Assembly (NCBI RefSeq): GCF_021917145.1
Contig: NC_061063.1
Location: forward strand, 10,756,263-10,820,262
From: Hypomesus transpacificus
Taxonomy: Eukaryota > Chordata > Actinopteri > Osmeriformes > Osmeridae
Length of the DNA: 64,000 bases
Direction: 5' to 3'
Positions 10,572 to 22,525 of the stretch are shown here, piece by piece. Under the pieces are notes generated by a model. The model was not told the DNA's origin and did not search any database. It saw only the letters and a list, made by a program, of their open reading frames with translations. Position numbers and translations under genes: made by a program. Within the stretch, counting starts at the first letter, position 1. Every line of letters starts with the position of its first letter.

Positions 10572-13444
10572 TCATGTTGGTGGGTAGTGGTAGTGGTGAT
10601 GGTGGTGCTTGTGATGGTGGAGGTGGTGCCTCTGTGCCAAGGAGACTAAGCCCCCATTGGAGGCTGGCTGGCTGGGGAACACCTCCCTCCCTTCCCCTTG
10701 CCCAGCCTGGAGGCCAGAAGGCCCAGCTTGGAGGCCGGGAGGCCCGGCTTGGGGGCCGGGAGGCCCAGCCTGGGGAACGGGAGGCCCGGCTTGGGGGCCG
10801 GGAGGCCCAGCCTGGGGAACGGGAGGCCCGGCTTGGGGGCCGGGAGGCTGATGGTGGAAGAGCTGGGGCCTGGAAGGGGAGCCTGCGGTTTTCTGGGCCC
10901 TTGAGCGAAACCGCTTGATGCGGGAGTACTGAAGGGCAGGCTGGGGCTGGGGCCACAGGGTAGGCTGGGGCTTGGGCTGGGGCCATTGGCCATGAAACCT
11001 GGTGGACTTGGTCCCCCCTCCTCCTCCTCCCACCACCTTGCCCCGGAGGGACTTGAGGAACGACAGGTCTCTGCCTTGGGACTTGGTGGCGCTGCAGTTC
11101 TCTCTCACCCCCACTGGGCAGCGCTGGTGAGCTGAGTGGACGTGTTCTGGCTCCTGGGATGGGGCCTCTGCGTGTCGCCGAGGACAACGAGCGGAAGTTA
11201 TGTTGTTGTGAACAGTGATACCATGTCAACCACTCAGCCAGAGTCCAGGCAAATTAACATAAACATTGATATATATATAAATATTTTTTTATGAATATAC
11301 ATATTTTTATACATCTAAGTTTTTGCATACCCTTGTCGTCAAACTTTGAGGAGTAGTTCTCGATCCCGGGCAGGTCCAGGTAGTGGTTCCTGCGGTCTAT
11401 GTTCTCATCCACACAGTACTTCCTGTCTGCTTTTCCTACTTCCTGAGTGTGACTCGTGTCGTGATCTGACAAACAGAGAAGATTAAAAAAAGGGTTGTTA
11501 CAAATCATTCTCATTCCTTCAGAATGCACTATTGCTAGTAGATGCTGCGTTCAGAATCACCTGACTGAGAGAGCCTGTCTGATTGGCTGACGGGGGTCAA
11601 CACCAGTTTGACCCTCAGCGCTGTGCTCCCATTGGTTGGCTGCTTGATGGACGTTTCCACCCCCTCATAGATGGAGTGCATCAGCCTAGACATGCCCTGC
11701 ATAGACACACAAGTGTCATACACACACACACACGTCATCCAAGATCAGGAGACGGACTCAAAACATGGCGCCTGAGAAACGGCCTGTCTTTAGAGGTGGA
11801 TCCATACCTCCTTGGTGACTTTGCCACTGTTGTCAAAGCAGAGAGTGAAGATCCATTCCTGGTGAGGGAGGTCCGACACTGTATGACTGTGGTTGTGTTC
11901 CCTGTCACCTCCCCTCTCTAAGGGCAGGGCCACTGGGAAATACACAGCACCTTCAACACTGGTTCCACCTTCTCATTAAACTAGTCTAAAACTAACAAGA
12001 TATTTACACTAAGAACTATAGAGATACTTCCTAACACAAATATTCCAAAATCTGATCCTTTGGCAAGTATTTAAATTACTTCTATCGTCATAAGTGAATA
12101 GTAACAGTAAATACACAGGTAAACAGCACTAATATCTCAAGGACCAGTAATCCTCACTCTAATACAAAACAGATGCGAACACGTTTACAATTTCCTTTTA
12201 CTCAAACAAGCTGGAGGGGGGGGTTGGTAATAAAGCTGTAAATCACGCAACTCACTACCTGGAGACCATCAGACACTAAGCCTCGACTGATGCAGAACCA
12301 TGTAAAGACATACTGTAAACCCTCAATAATTAACATGATAAGCTCCATATATTAAATACACAGTTAGGGTTTGCTCCAGAAGCAGGCTCTTCTGTGAGGG
12401 TGTAATACTCTTCTCACCCTCTAGGTGGCAGTCACTGGTATGGATGTGAGTGTCCTTCAGGTCCTTGCCACAAAACTCCTGTTTAAAAACAAAAAACAAA
12501 AACAACCACCCCCATAGATTCAGGACCAGTTAGGATATAGTGCCAGAGAAAAGACTCACAAAAGGGGGGAAAGGATCAAAGACAGAGAGAGGAAAGCACA
12601 AAAAGCAGTTTCTGCTCCGTATCAGATGCAGTGAGTAGCAGCCAGCCAGATGTAGGAGATGAATCATCACTATCTGTTTATCATCTCTCTTCCAATCCCA
12701 CCAGGACTCCACCACCGCTATGCTGGCCAGAGGATGATGAGTTACACAAGATGAGTTAGAGGGTTGTGTTGACAGATAACCTTGCCAGCCGAAGATGGCT
12801 TCCTCTGCTTCACAGCCCAAAACCGCCAACATCTCCACCCCGTCCCCCCCTCCTCCGCCTCGCTTCGCCTGCCCTGGGGCCTTTGATGTGGAGTAGGGTT
12901 ACGGACAGTGAGAGGATGGTTGGGAGGCTGGGAGCTAGATGGAGGGGGGGCATGTTCCTGCTCTCACTTTCTCTTTGAACTGGCACCACCCACTCCCCTC
13001 ACTACCAACACCCCATCCCTAGTACTATCCCCAACGCCACCAGCACCCGCCCCCACATCCCCCAGAAACCGCCCGACCCCTACTACCCCCCCCCCCCCCC
13101 CCCCCATTATGTCCGTCCTCCAACCCTCCATTCCACTTGACACTGTACCTCAAACCCCAGACAACAGAGTCTTTGTTTTAAGCCTGATTGGCCGTTCTCC
13201 TCCTGTCTAGCTGTACCTGGAGAGGTGATGAGTCACAGAGGAGGAGGGAGGGAAGGGGCGGCGGAATGCTGAAAGACGGAAGCTTCATGATCATGGTGTT
13301 CCATTAGTTTCTCTTATCTTTTCCGAAAAACAATAGTCAGAGACATGACAGCACAAGTCGACACTTCAGAAGGGTACATCTGAGCCTCGGGGAGAGAGTT
13401 TGCTGCCATCCCCTCTCTCTGTCTCTCTCTGTCTCTCTCTCCCT

Positions 13445-13482
<38 letters not shown>

Positions 13483-16218
13483 CCTCCCCTCTCTCTGTCT
13501 CTCTCCCTCCCCTCTCTCTGTCTCTGTCTCTCTCTGTCTCTCTCTGTCTCTCTCTGTCTCTCTCTGTCTCTCTCTGTCTCTCTCTGGTGTGGGTTGGACT
13601 CAAAACTAATGTCCACATTGTCACATGGTTATGAGACTTCTACTAATCCTCACCACCAGATAAGTAACTGCTGTTGTACCATATACAATGACACTCATCA
13701 GATTCCTCCTCTACAATGTATGGTTGGTTATTGGATGTACATAACTGCACATCGCTCCAGATTTGAGAAACAATATCCCTGGGACCGAGCTGAAACAGAC
13801 CACAAGACGAGCTGACATGTAGAAACACTACAGAGTTCTTTAAGTGTCTAATGATGGAAGCCAGGAGGTGAGCCAGCCAGACATCTGATCCGTTTTTGGG
13901 GAAAACAGGCTTCTCTGGCTCAGACTCGGAATGTTCTGGAAGTGATCCCAGAGAGGCTGAGCAATGTCCAGCCACCTGGATAACGAACAGCGTCCCATTA
14001 CCTTGGTAACAGGGTCCCATCACCTTAGTGACAAGGTTCAGTCACCTTAGTGACATCAACATGAAAAGGACCAGACCAGGATAACTGGACCAAATAAACA
14101 GTTCTTATCCAGATGGCTCCAGCTCATGCACAAGCCTGTGTCAGAACAGTTTAAAATGTGGTTAACTAGTTACAACAATGCCTCCCTTTGAACGTTTCAA
14201 TCCCTCTTATTTACACAGTGTTATACCATCAAACAGCCACGTGTGTTTGGTTGTCTATGAACTGAACCTCATCCTGATCTGCCTTGGACGAACCAGTGGG
14301 TCGTTATTCCTGGGAGACAGTATGTCAATGTTCACTTTAATAGTACTACCTTACTACTTCATGAGGACTCTTTACTCGACTGTGCCCTACTGTGCCCTAC
14401 TGTACTCTGCTTTCATTTACTCTGTATTAGGTTTATCTGTACTCGTCTTTCCTTTCACTGTGTGTACAAAAAAGTTTTGAAAGGTTTGACAAATATTTTC
14501 AAAAACAGGTTCTCTCCTCTCCTTTAACAGTGTGTGAAAAAAGTAAAATATACAGTACTAGTCAAAAGTTGGGAAAATGTGTCCAAACTTTGGACTGGTA
14601 CTGTATATATGTCTTCCTGCTATGTTTGGTAGCAGTAAGACAGCAAGGTGTCAGTGTGGTCCCACTGTAGTCTGTTTCAGACAGGGAACACCACACAGTC
14701 ACCTCAGAGACGAAAACGTTAAGACAAAACACCTCACTGACTAACTAGCGACAGTTACATAAGCAGTGGTGTTATGGGGAAGCTAATTGTTAGACTGGAA
14801 AATCAAATCGCAGAAGCAACTGCTGTTAGAGGGAGGTGGTGGACTTTGGGCTCATTAAAAGTCTGGCAGGCTATAATTCTTTCCTAATTGTCAGCTCCAG
14901 AAATACCATAGAGCACTGAGAGGCAATTGGACCCTGCTTACAACCAAAAAACAACTGTTACAATTCACACTTTTATTCAAAATGTCTAAAACACAAAAAT
15001 AAATGTGTGGGTGTATACTAAGCCTATCAGATTAAAAGGTACAAAAAAGAAAAGAAAACTCGCTTCACACACACACACACACACACACACTCCAGGCGTT
15101 TCTCCTGTCGCCCATCACAGCCCACAGCGTGTGCAGTAGGAAAGCAGTACCAGATGTGTAGCTGAGTGTTTCAGGGCAGAGAAAGAGTCCGCTGTTCTGG
15201 GGCATGGCCATGTTACACTTCAGACACGACAGCAACTCCTCACAGAGAGCAAAGGAAGGAGAGAAGAAGAAATAAAACAAACAAGCGCACCTCTACAAGT
15301 TAGTTGAGGAGGGGCTAGGTCTGGCTGTCTAGCTAAAACTAAACCTACAAAACACAGCAACCTAGGAGCACACAGGCCAAACGCACAAACCAAGGCTTTC
15401 ACAAGCTGGTCTCTCGACACCAAACAAATCATCCTGACCTAAGATTCACACATTGGGCTGTTCATTCACCTCCAGTTTCCATCCACTTCAAACACCCCCT
15501 CAAAGAGCGGGCCACACAGGCCCAGAACCCAGCGTCTGGGGAAGACGCGTCCATGAACATGGTCGACACAGGGATACCCGGGTGCAGATACAGACAAGAT
15601 GCTGGGGTGGGGTTATGGTTGTGGTCAACAACTAAGAGGCTGTACTGGGGACTCCTGGGTAATAATATCAACTGTTGTAGGCCCACACTGAACCATGATT
15701 ACAGACGGGTCCTCCTGTACCGTCTGTGCCCCCCCTCCCCCCACCCTCTCCCTCTCTGAATTAAAAGCTAAAGCAGTAGTCTATGTATCAACCTATACTG
15801 ATTAAAGTAAAAGCAAAACATTAAAAGTGAAGAAGAAAATGAGCCTTGTACAACTCTGTACCTGTTTCCGTTTGATCGCGTGGGTGGAGGTTGTTATGCG
15901 GCCAGGTTCTCCCTGACAGGTAAGCGCGTTCGCAGCAAAACTACCACCTGACCAAAACATTTAAAGCAACAACATACATTTTACAATAATTCCGTTAAAT
16001 AAATTTAATTTGATTTATACCTATATTAAACATGTAATTATGTGTGAGCTGACGAACAGCTTACCTTCAGGGCTTAATCTGCGCTTACACTCTATCAGAC
16101 GTTGAGAAATAAAAAAAACAATGAATAACTATCATGTCAATCAATCAATCAAGTTTGCTGCCAGTTACAACGTAACGTAATACCCGGTCTTACCATGTTT
16201 TGACTGGAGTTTGCCCAT
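10572..16218 (-). CDS. nkd2: Naked cuticle homolog 2 (Dishevelled-binding Wnt antagonist)
   Basis: Nkd proteins bind Dishevelled through an EF-hand region and dampen canonical Wnt signalling; Nkd2 is N-myristoylated. Placed exons in transcript order: 16218-16194 (MGKLQSKH, with the Gly2 myristoylation site), 16091-16065 (CKRRLSPE), tentatively 15908-15862 (..HAIKRKQ) and 15238-15151 (EELLSCLKCNMAMPQNSG). Then come the secure exons 11858-11808 (EF-hand, EWIFTLCFDNSGKVTKE), 11696-11561 (SRLMHSIYEGVETS..ALRVKLVLTPVS), 11465-11331 (YCVDENIDRRNHYLDLPGIENYSSKF) and 11167-10572. The last four sum to 289 codons in frame. The C-terminus HHKHHHHHYHYPPT is the His-rich Nkd tail. At least one exon between 15151 and 11858 is not placed. 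The EF-hand lacks key Asp residues, and the tail contains a Pro/Gly heptad repeat (separate entries). It is head-to-head with catsper4. Confidence 0.88.
10690..10855 (-). repeat. nkd2: In-frame 21-bp coding repeat in the Nkd2 tail (PPGPQAG/PPVPQAG)
   Basis: Inside the last nkd2 exon the minus strand reads about seven heptapeptides of the form PP(G/V)PQAG, drifting to PPGLQAG and PSGLQAG. PPG and PPV alternate, giving a 42-bp higher-order unit. The frame stays open through the repeat into the His-rich tail. Mammalian NKD2 has no such repeat as far as I recall. Confidence 0.8.
13405..13586. repeat. CT/GA microsatellite with TCTG interruptions
   Basis: A low-complexity (CT)n tract interrupted by regular GTCT units lies within an nkd2 intron. 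Open frames read across it (SLSLSL / RERERE) are repeat artefacts. Confidence 0.9.
14548..14610. mobile_element. Remnant of a DNA transposon with inverted ends
   Basis: TATACAGTACTAGTCAAAAG at about 14549 and its near-complement CTTTGGACTGGTACTGTATA at about 14588 form a hairpin of about 60 bp. The motif 'CAGT(A)CCAGTCAAAAGTTTGGAC' is a familiar terminal sequence of fish DNA elements. Here the two ends have collapsed together, leaving no body. Confidence 0.55.
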
Positions 16219-16816
16219 ATTCCTTCAAATTACCTATACAACAACCTACTGTAAGTCTGATGCATTTACCTATTTGATCAAGACAATTTCATCGTTTCAG
16301 ACAGATAAAAAGAGAGCAAACAAAATCTGCTTTTTTCATCGGGTATTTTCATGTTCCACTCAAACGTAACGCTGAGGTATTCCAGACGGATCTTTAAGAA
16401 AGTGTGCCTGAGAATGTAACACCGGGTAAGTTGCTGGGCTTGTTAATGTGTTAAGCACCGGTCACGTAACGGAAAACAGCGCCACCTTCTGTTCGTTTAA
16501 TTAATATAAAGAAACCTCAGAAGGGACCTGTGGTGTGTGACGTCATCCGAACACAGAACCTGTGGTTGGATTCTGTCTCAAATCTCGAACGTCTCCTCAA
16601 TTCTATTTGCATTTTTTTTATTTACATTCAACGGAGTTAGCTTAAAAAGCTGGCGTGGAAGGCTTGTTCAGACATGGTCTTTACTTAGCTAAAAAGCTGC
16701 AAAAATGGATTACAAACAACGCACTTTACTCCTCCAGGTTGGTCCACATTCTCCAACCGCCAGAAAAAATGTATTTACAAACGTATTTATGTCTTGCTTT
16801 CTCATTTAAGTCAGAC
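16219..16816. promoter_or_regulatory. Divergent nkd2/catsper4 promoter region
   Basis: About 600 bases lie between the start codons of nkd2 (-) and catsper4 (+). The sequence has no obvious TATA box. It includes CGTAACG-type CpGs and TGACGTCA at about 16538, an exact CRE-like palindrome (seen in sequence; activity is an inference). Confidence 0.45.
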
Positions 16817-17697
16817 ATGTTAATGTGCTATAGCGAGCGTCCGAAAGCGCAGGAAGGAAGTGGTCTGTTTTGGAAGGAGGTGAGGAGCAAGAACTTATCA
16901 ATATCAGGGATATCATCCAACTTAAGGTACAGTGAAATCAAAGAAATAATGCTCTCTTCCTCTCACTTTGTCAAATACAACAGAGGTGAGGTCAGTAGTT
17001 TTTAAGGGTTTAGGGTCGATATCTGGGGCCTACATTCCATCCTGTTTCCAGGATGCCGCGGATACGGAGATGCACGTCTCCGAGGTGCTCATTGGCTCTC
17101 TGATGGAAACCATGCTGTTCAGACTCTTTATCATCGTCGTGATTACCCTCAACTGCATCACCATTGGCATTCAAACCAATGACTTAATTGCAAAAGTAGG
17201 TGCCATTTAAACCTTTAGCTAGGGTTAGGATTAGGGTCATATTGTCATGTGCTGGTTAAAGTAGATACAAATTATGAACTAGGCCAACGTTATGTGAAAT
17301 TAAAAGTCTCTTGAGTTGGCAAAGTGATTGAATCTTGTGGTGTGTCCGTTGTAGAAGTATGACATTGAGTTCACCATCTGTGAGCATATCATTCTGACCG
17401 TCTTCATCTGGGAGCTTCTGGTGAAGTGGTACTATGGATTCAAAATCTTCTGGAAAGTAAGCAGGAGGACTTGAACATGACCATATACAGCTCATCAACA
17501 GACTGCTTACAGCTGTTGGCCACTGTTTTTCTCATCCGGTTTCTCTTTCACCATCATTTTGTAATCTGTCAGAGTGGCTGGAACATTATAGACGGTGTGG
17601 TCACTTTGTGCCTCATTGTTGGACCCATGCTGTTGTCCCACTCAGGAGCAAATGTACTGAAGATCATCAGGTGAGGGTGTAGACTGAGCACGTCCCC

Positions 17698-17767
<70 letters not shown>

Positions 17768-20259
17768 CTGAAGTTGTACCTGTTCCAGGGTGCTGCGAGT
17801 GATTCGCAGCGTCCGTGGCTTCGCCTCCCTGCAGGGCGTGTCTGTGATCGTTCACGTCATCATGCAGTCCATCCCAGACATGGCCACCATCTTCCTCCTC
17901 CTCGGCATCATCATGCTGGTCATCCATCTCTCTCTCCACATCACTTCATTTCACTTTCTTCAGTCAAAATTGTAGTTAGCTGTGACAAAGCATGCGATGA
18001 CATGGTCTTGTGTCTGTGTTGTGTCTGTGGTGTGGCTGTGTGTGTGTGTGTGCCAGGTGTTTGCTGTTTTCGGCGTGACCCTCTTCAGCGCTGCCGTGCC
18101 CTATGCGTTTGGAGACCTGTCCTCAGCTCTCTACACCCTGTTCATCTGCATCACCCAGGACGGCTGGATGGCCATCTACAGGGAGTTCTAGTGAGTAAAC
18201 AGCCGTCACAACTTACAGTCGGTTAAGCTGAGTCCAACACGTCCTGTAAACGTGGAACAGCTGGAACAAAACATCTATACAGCAACACTAAATATACAAA
18301 GATCTAATGAATATGGAAACAAAATAACACCAGCAATAACAATTGGAAGAAAAAAAAGTAGCAGTAGAGTGTAGGAATGGGGAATATTAGTTATATGAAT
18401 AGGAGGAATGTTAATAAAATAATATAAATCTATAAATCTAAGCGACTTCCAAGGGAGAGATTTACAAAAGTGCATTGCTCTCTGATCATGACAAAGAGAT
18501 AGCCCCAAACATTGCGGGTAGCCAAAACATGAAGCGTGCATTATGAAAAACCAAATAAGTGCCAAAGGGAAGAACCATAAGAGCGTGCAGTTAAACAAGT
18601 TACATGTGGTTAGCATGAACCTCAAGAGTGTACCTGTAGAAAGCAAGCAACAATAATATATTTCACAGCGAGTACAAGAATTAAAATCAGTTACAACTAA
18701 CCAACAAGAGCAACAAGTCCCTCAGAGTCATTGTGTTCCTGGAGGAGTAGTCAGGGTGTGTCTCTCTGTGTGCAGCAAGGAGGAGGAGGGTTTGATGTAC
18801 GGCGCCTCCATTTACTTCTTCATCTTCCTGACGGGCGGAGCATTCATCTTCGCCAACCTCCTGGTTGCTGTGGTCACTACCAATCTGGAGATCTGCATGT
18901 TCGACAGCGAGGAAAACAAAGACAAGGATAATGTATGAAGTATTTCACAGTTTAATCTGTTTCCAGATACACATGGAAGACAGTGTAGTGAGAGAACACC
19001 TCACTGAAGTGCAGCACAGTGGTGGCAGTGGAGGTTCTACTAGACCATTTAAACTGGGGGGGGGGGGGGGGTCAAGCTGGGGCCAGCTGTACGGTTAGAC
19101 GGGCCAGTTACATTAAACATTGTTGTTATATAGTTTTCTTCACTGCTTTGCAGGCAAAATACCATGTTTAAAATAATTTTGACTACATTTAGGGGGTGCC
19201 ACAAGGGGGTCCAAGCTTGTTATCTGTGGCCCCTTCCCAGAATTGCACTGAGTAGTGGAACCTACTGACCTGTGAACCTTGCCCTCACCATGTGCTACAG
19301 GAGGCCACTGAGGGCCAGAACCTGATCCACGTGGAGGATGTGGTGACCAGGACCATCATGGTGCGGCGCCAGAGGCCCTGGAAGGCCAGCCGCCTGGAGA
19401 ACCTCACCCTGGACACCCTGGAGGAGTACATTTTGGTCCTCTCCACCCTGCAGAAAAACATGGACAGCTACAAGCAGATACGGCAGGAGCTGGACAGGTA
19501 GGGTCCAGCCAGGCAGGGTCACCCGGCCAGGCAGGGTGACCCGAAGAAGCTCCGAATAGTTTGGCTGCATCCTGTGTAGGCTGTGTCTTCATGCAGTGTT
19601 TCTCCTGTGTGTGTGTGTGTGTCCAGTATCGTAGACGAGTTGCACAGCCTGTCGTTCAACAAGGAGCAGGAGCAGGAGGTGATCCTGAGGAACCAGGTGG
19701 GCGCCTCGCTGCAGGAGAACCTGTGGAAGAATGAAATCGCATCAGGACGGACAGGAGACATGCTGTCCACCCTCATCACCTTGGAGAAGGTCAGAGGGGG
19801 GGGGGGGGGGACTTAACCAGGGGGAGGGCCTCCCAAGCTCGGAATGAAGCAGATTACAAGTTTGGAATGAAAATTAGTTAAATAAAAAAGCAGACATGAC
19901 ACGTGGAGGGGGGGACATTACAACTCTTCATGGAGGCCAACATCCTTAGCGGTGCGTCACGGAGGTGTACTAGTTTAAAGATATTTTTGACGATGAAGAT
20001 ACCATTGGATTTGGTTCTATTGGAAAGTTTCATAGAATCCCAGGAAAGGTTCCCGTCGTAGTGTTGAGTTTGTTGATGGTTTGGCGTCTCTCTGTCCTCC
20101 CAGGCGCACGTGATCGACTCAGGCACGCCCTCTCCGGGGTTGTTTCAGAAGGGCATGCGCCACGCTGCCATGAGGAGGTCGATGGGAACCGTGGACAACA
20201 ATCCTCCTACCACTCCCACTGACGAGCAAACAGAGGAACCCTCCCCAAGCACAGAATAA
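16817..20259 (+). CDS. catsper4: Cation channel sperm-associated protein 4 (CatSper4)
   Basis: CatSper4 is one of the four pore-forming alpha subunits of the sperm flagellar Ca2+ channel. Exons 16817-16879, 17052-17195, 17355-17456, 17573-17670, 17789-17918, 18057-18190, 18776-18932, 19301-19497, 19627-19789 and 20104-20259 total 1344 nt (447 aa; human 472). It has six membrane segments. S1 is [21 protein letters not shown]4 is the Arg-rich [13 protein letters not shown], the pore is [17 protein letters not shown] with the T-x-D-x-W filter motif, and S6 is [16 protein letters not shown]. The C-terminal coiled coil ([30 protein letters not shown]) matches human CATSPER4. The first exon is the least certain; it was chosen because GAG|GTGAGG at 16879 keeps phase. 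The exon 5 donor (GTCATC) is weak. It converges on gatad1, 437 bp away. Confidence 0.93.
17699..17762. repeat. (AC)32 microsatellite in catsper4 intron 4
   Basis: A nearly pure AC dinucleotide run lies about 26 bases before the exon 5 acceptor of catsper4. The CVCV and THTH open frames across it are artefacts. Confidence 0.95.
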
Positions 20260-20695
20260 CCACACACACTCGCCTGGGTCACACTGGAAGCAGCTCTGCA
20301 TCTACAGCTGCAGAGATCCCATGAGCTATTTTACTGAACTCAAAAGAAGTTTGAATAACATATCCAAGTTATGTACATATTCTTTTTATTCTTTTTATTC
20401 TTGTACTTTTTTTCCCTTTACTTGACATTGTGCAATAACATTTAAGGAAAACATAGGACAAAATCTGTTGACACAGACGACATTTAAAAAAAAGGTATTT
20501 GTTTCTTACAAAATAGTCTTACCAGGTTGTACAATCGGAAAAAAATCGTACTTCAGAGAGCTTGTCAATCAAATTATTTTCCAAGTCCTTCCGCTGTGTC
20601 CAACACAGCCAATTTAGCCTCTGTCGGCATATCTTACATAAATACACGTCCGTGGAAGCGGACTAAGTCCATGTTGTGTTGGATGGATTGTCCAG

Positions 20696-21914
20696 CTAGA
20701 TACTGGAGCCCATGGGTTCTTTAAAGCCGCTGGCTGGCGGGGGGGGGCCTATAGGAGTCCAGATGTAGCCCTTCTCGGGGCGGATGGGGATGGTTGGGAA
20801 GGGGAAACTACGGGACTTGAAGTACTCCGATGGGGCGTGGCACACAAACTCCAGGTACTCCATTTTCCTCGGCAGATCCTCTTCTGGACCTGAAACAAAT
20901 TTGTCTCTTTGAGATTTGATGCTATGCTGAGATGTGGTGTTGTTTTGGCATAGTACAAATGGAAAAAGGGAATGTGGAAGAGAAAAATAGAAAACGTATG
21001 AAAAAGCACATGCATTAGGCTACTTACCAACAATGTAAGTGCCAGGATCGAACCTGTCCTTGGGGCTGGCCTGGGTGGGGATCAGCCAGGTCAGTGCTGC
21101 ACTCTTCTCACAGTACTGGTCCTGGACAAAGCCCCGGATCTGGGCATAGTAGGGCATCCCGTCATCCTCGTCCGTCACCTTGATAACATCGCCGATCTGA
21201 AAGTACACTCCCTGCGCAGAGACATGGCATGTCAAGCCCCCTAGTTTAAGTGTGTACGTACTTTTTGGTTAAAACATTTTGAATGCGTAAAATGAGTATG
21301 CATACCTTATAAAACACGGATTCCGACGTGATGATGGTGGATACCGATTCTGGTGCTTTGATCGGCTGTTGAGGGCAACACATTTATCAAACGCTGGGTT
21401 CGATATTGGTGCAGTTGTGAGTTCATCGAACTCCGTCAAAGGTATTCTATGACAAGGCGGTCGTGGGTGCAAGGCGGCGGCGTCTTACGTTTTTCAGTTT
21501 GAAGATGTGTCGTCTTCCCTTGCCTTTCGTTGACACCTTCTTTTCAGACGCGGGGGCTTTGTATTTGGTACTTCTCAGGCGTGCAGATCTCCGATGGATC
21601 TCCTGCTTCGACTGGAAACCAATTGAAACTGCTTTAATAAGACTTAACCATTGCACACGCCACAAAGCCGTGACTCAAATGTTATATTTCTATGTTATAT
21701 TCGATCCTCCCACTCCCAGGCTAGCTGGCGTTACCTGCTTGCCCCCGCCGTTGTTTTGTTGTATGTTGGAGGACGCTGATGGTCCTGACACTCCAGCATT
21801 GCTGCTCTTTCCTGTGCAGTTATTGCACAATATCTCTCCTTGGTTTCCCTTTTTCCACATAGACGACGAGTTTGTTTTGCAAACCGAACAACATGGCTTT
21901 AAACCAAGCGGCAT
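20696..21914 (-). CDS. gatad1: GATA zinc finger domain-containing protein 1
   Basis: GATAD1 is a nuclear chromatin reader component that associates with H3K4me3-binding complexes and carries one GATA-type zinc finger. Exons in transcript order: 21914-21735, 21611-21489, 21365-21306, 21211-21028 and 20889-20696, totalling 741 nt (246 aa; human 269). The N-terminus MPLGLKPCCSVCKTNSSSMW ... ILCNNC supplies the four zinc-binding Cys. Next come SKQEIHRRSARLRSTKYK, KKVSTKGKGRRHIFKLKN and the BAH-like C-terminal half (YFQIGDVIKVTDEDDGMPYYAQIRGF, CEKSAALTWLIPT, KMEYLEFVCHAPSEYFK, PEKGYIWTPIGP). The low-complexity Gly/Ser linker after the finger is shorter than in human. The stop is at 20696-20698. 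It is divergent from chrac1. Confidence 0.96.
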
Positions 21915-22525
21915 CTCGACTGGGACTTAGAACCAACAATGATCGATGGCTACTAGTCGTTGCTAGTTGGCTAAAAACATCAAACTGCTGAAACTTAGGG
22001 AGTGCGCCAAAGCACACTGTTTTCCTGGAGCTGTAGCGGGCGTACACGGCTATAAACTGATATCAAAACGATAACCAAAGTAATGAAAACAACCGGACAA
22101 ACCTTAATGTGGACACAAAATGTTATTTTCTGGTCACTGGGAACGGTTCTTCTTCTTGTCTAAGCGATGGAGTTCTTCCTCTTTTTCGGTGATCACAGAT
22201 GTGAGCAAAAACTCTTCAGCGCCACCTACTGTGTAGGAGTCTAACAACACTGGTTGGACCATCGTGGAATGTCTTTTGGAAACAGTAAATAAACTAGTGT
22301 TAGCAATACACAACCAATCTAAATAGTCAAAATATTAAAGTACCATGTTATGCACCTAAAAAGTATGTAAATAATCAACAAATGTAGTGTCCAGTTTCTA
22401 AAAGATTAAAAAACAAAGCCTTGTTTACGTCACTGCTCAAAAGTATAGTTGAACTTCCGCTACCCGCCGCCGGTAAGATTCGGTGTTGTCAACTCAATCA
22501 TTGTGGGACACAATCTCATGTCAAA
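21915..22525. promoter_or_regulatory. Divergent gatad1/chrac1 promoter region
   Basis: About 610 bases separate the gatad1 (-) and chrac1 (+) start codons, so both promoters must lie here. I see no TATA box. The sequence has no coding signal. Confidence 0.45.

Noticed and set aside
10523-10918. 131-codon plus-strand frame GGREARLGGREAQPGE
   Set aside because: Antisense shadow of the Pro/Gly repeat in the nkd2 last exon.
12415-12480. nkd2 exon reading EFCGKDLKDTHIHTSDCHLE
   Set aside because: Acceptor and donor exist, but no frame joins in phase to both the N-terminal exons and the EF-hand exon without a stop, and similarity to Nkd is poor.
12780-12895. nkd2 exon reading LGCEAEEAIFGWQ on the minus strand, or a Pro-rich plus-strand exon
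   Set aside because: Weak resemblance to the LQCDVSVEED region of Nkd, but the donor phase does not fit the EF-hand exon; left unplaced.
13314-13624. RERE / SLSL open frames
   Set aside because: Artefacts of the CT/GA microsatellite in an nkd2 intron.
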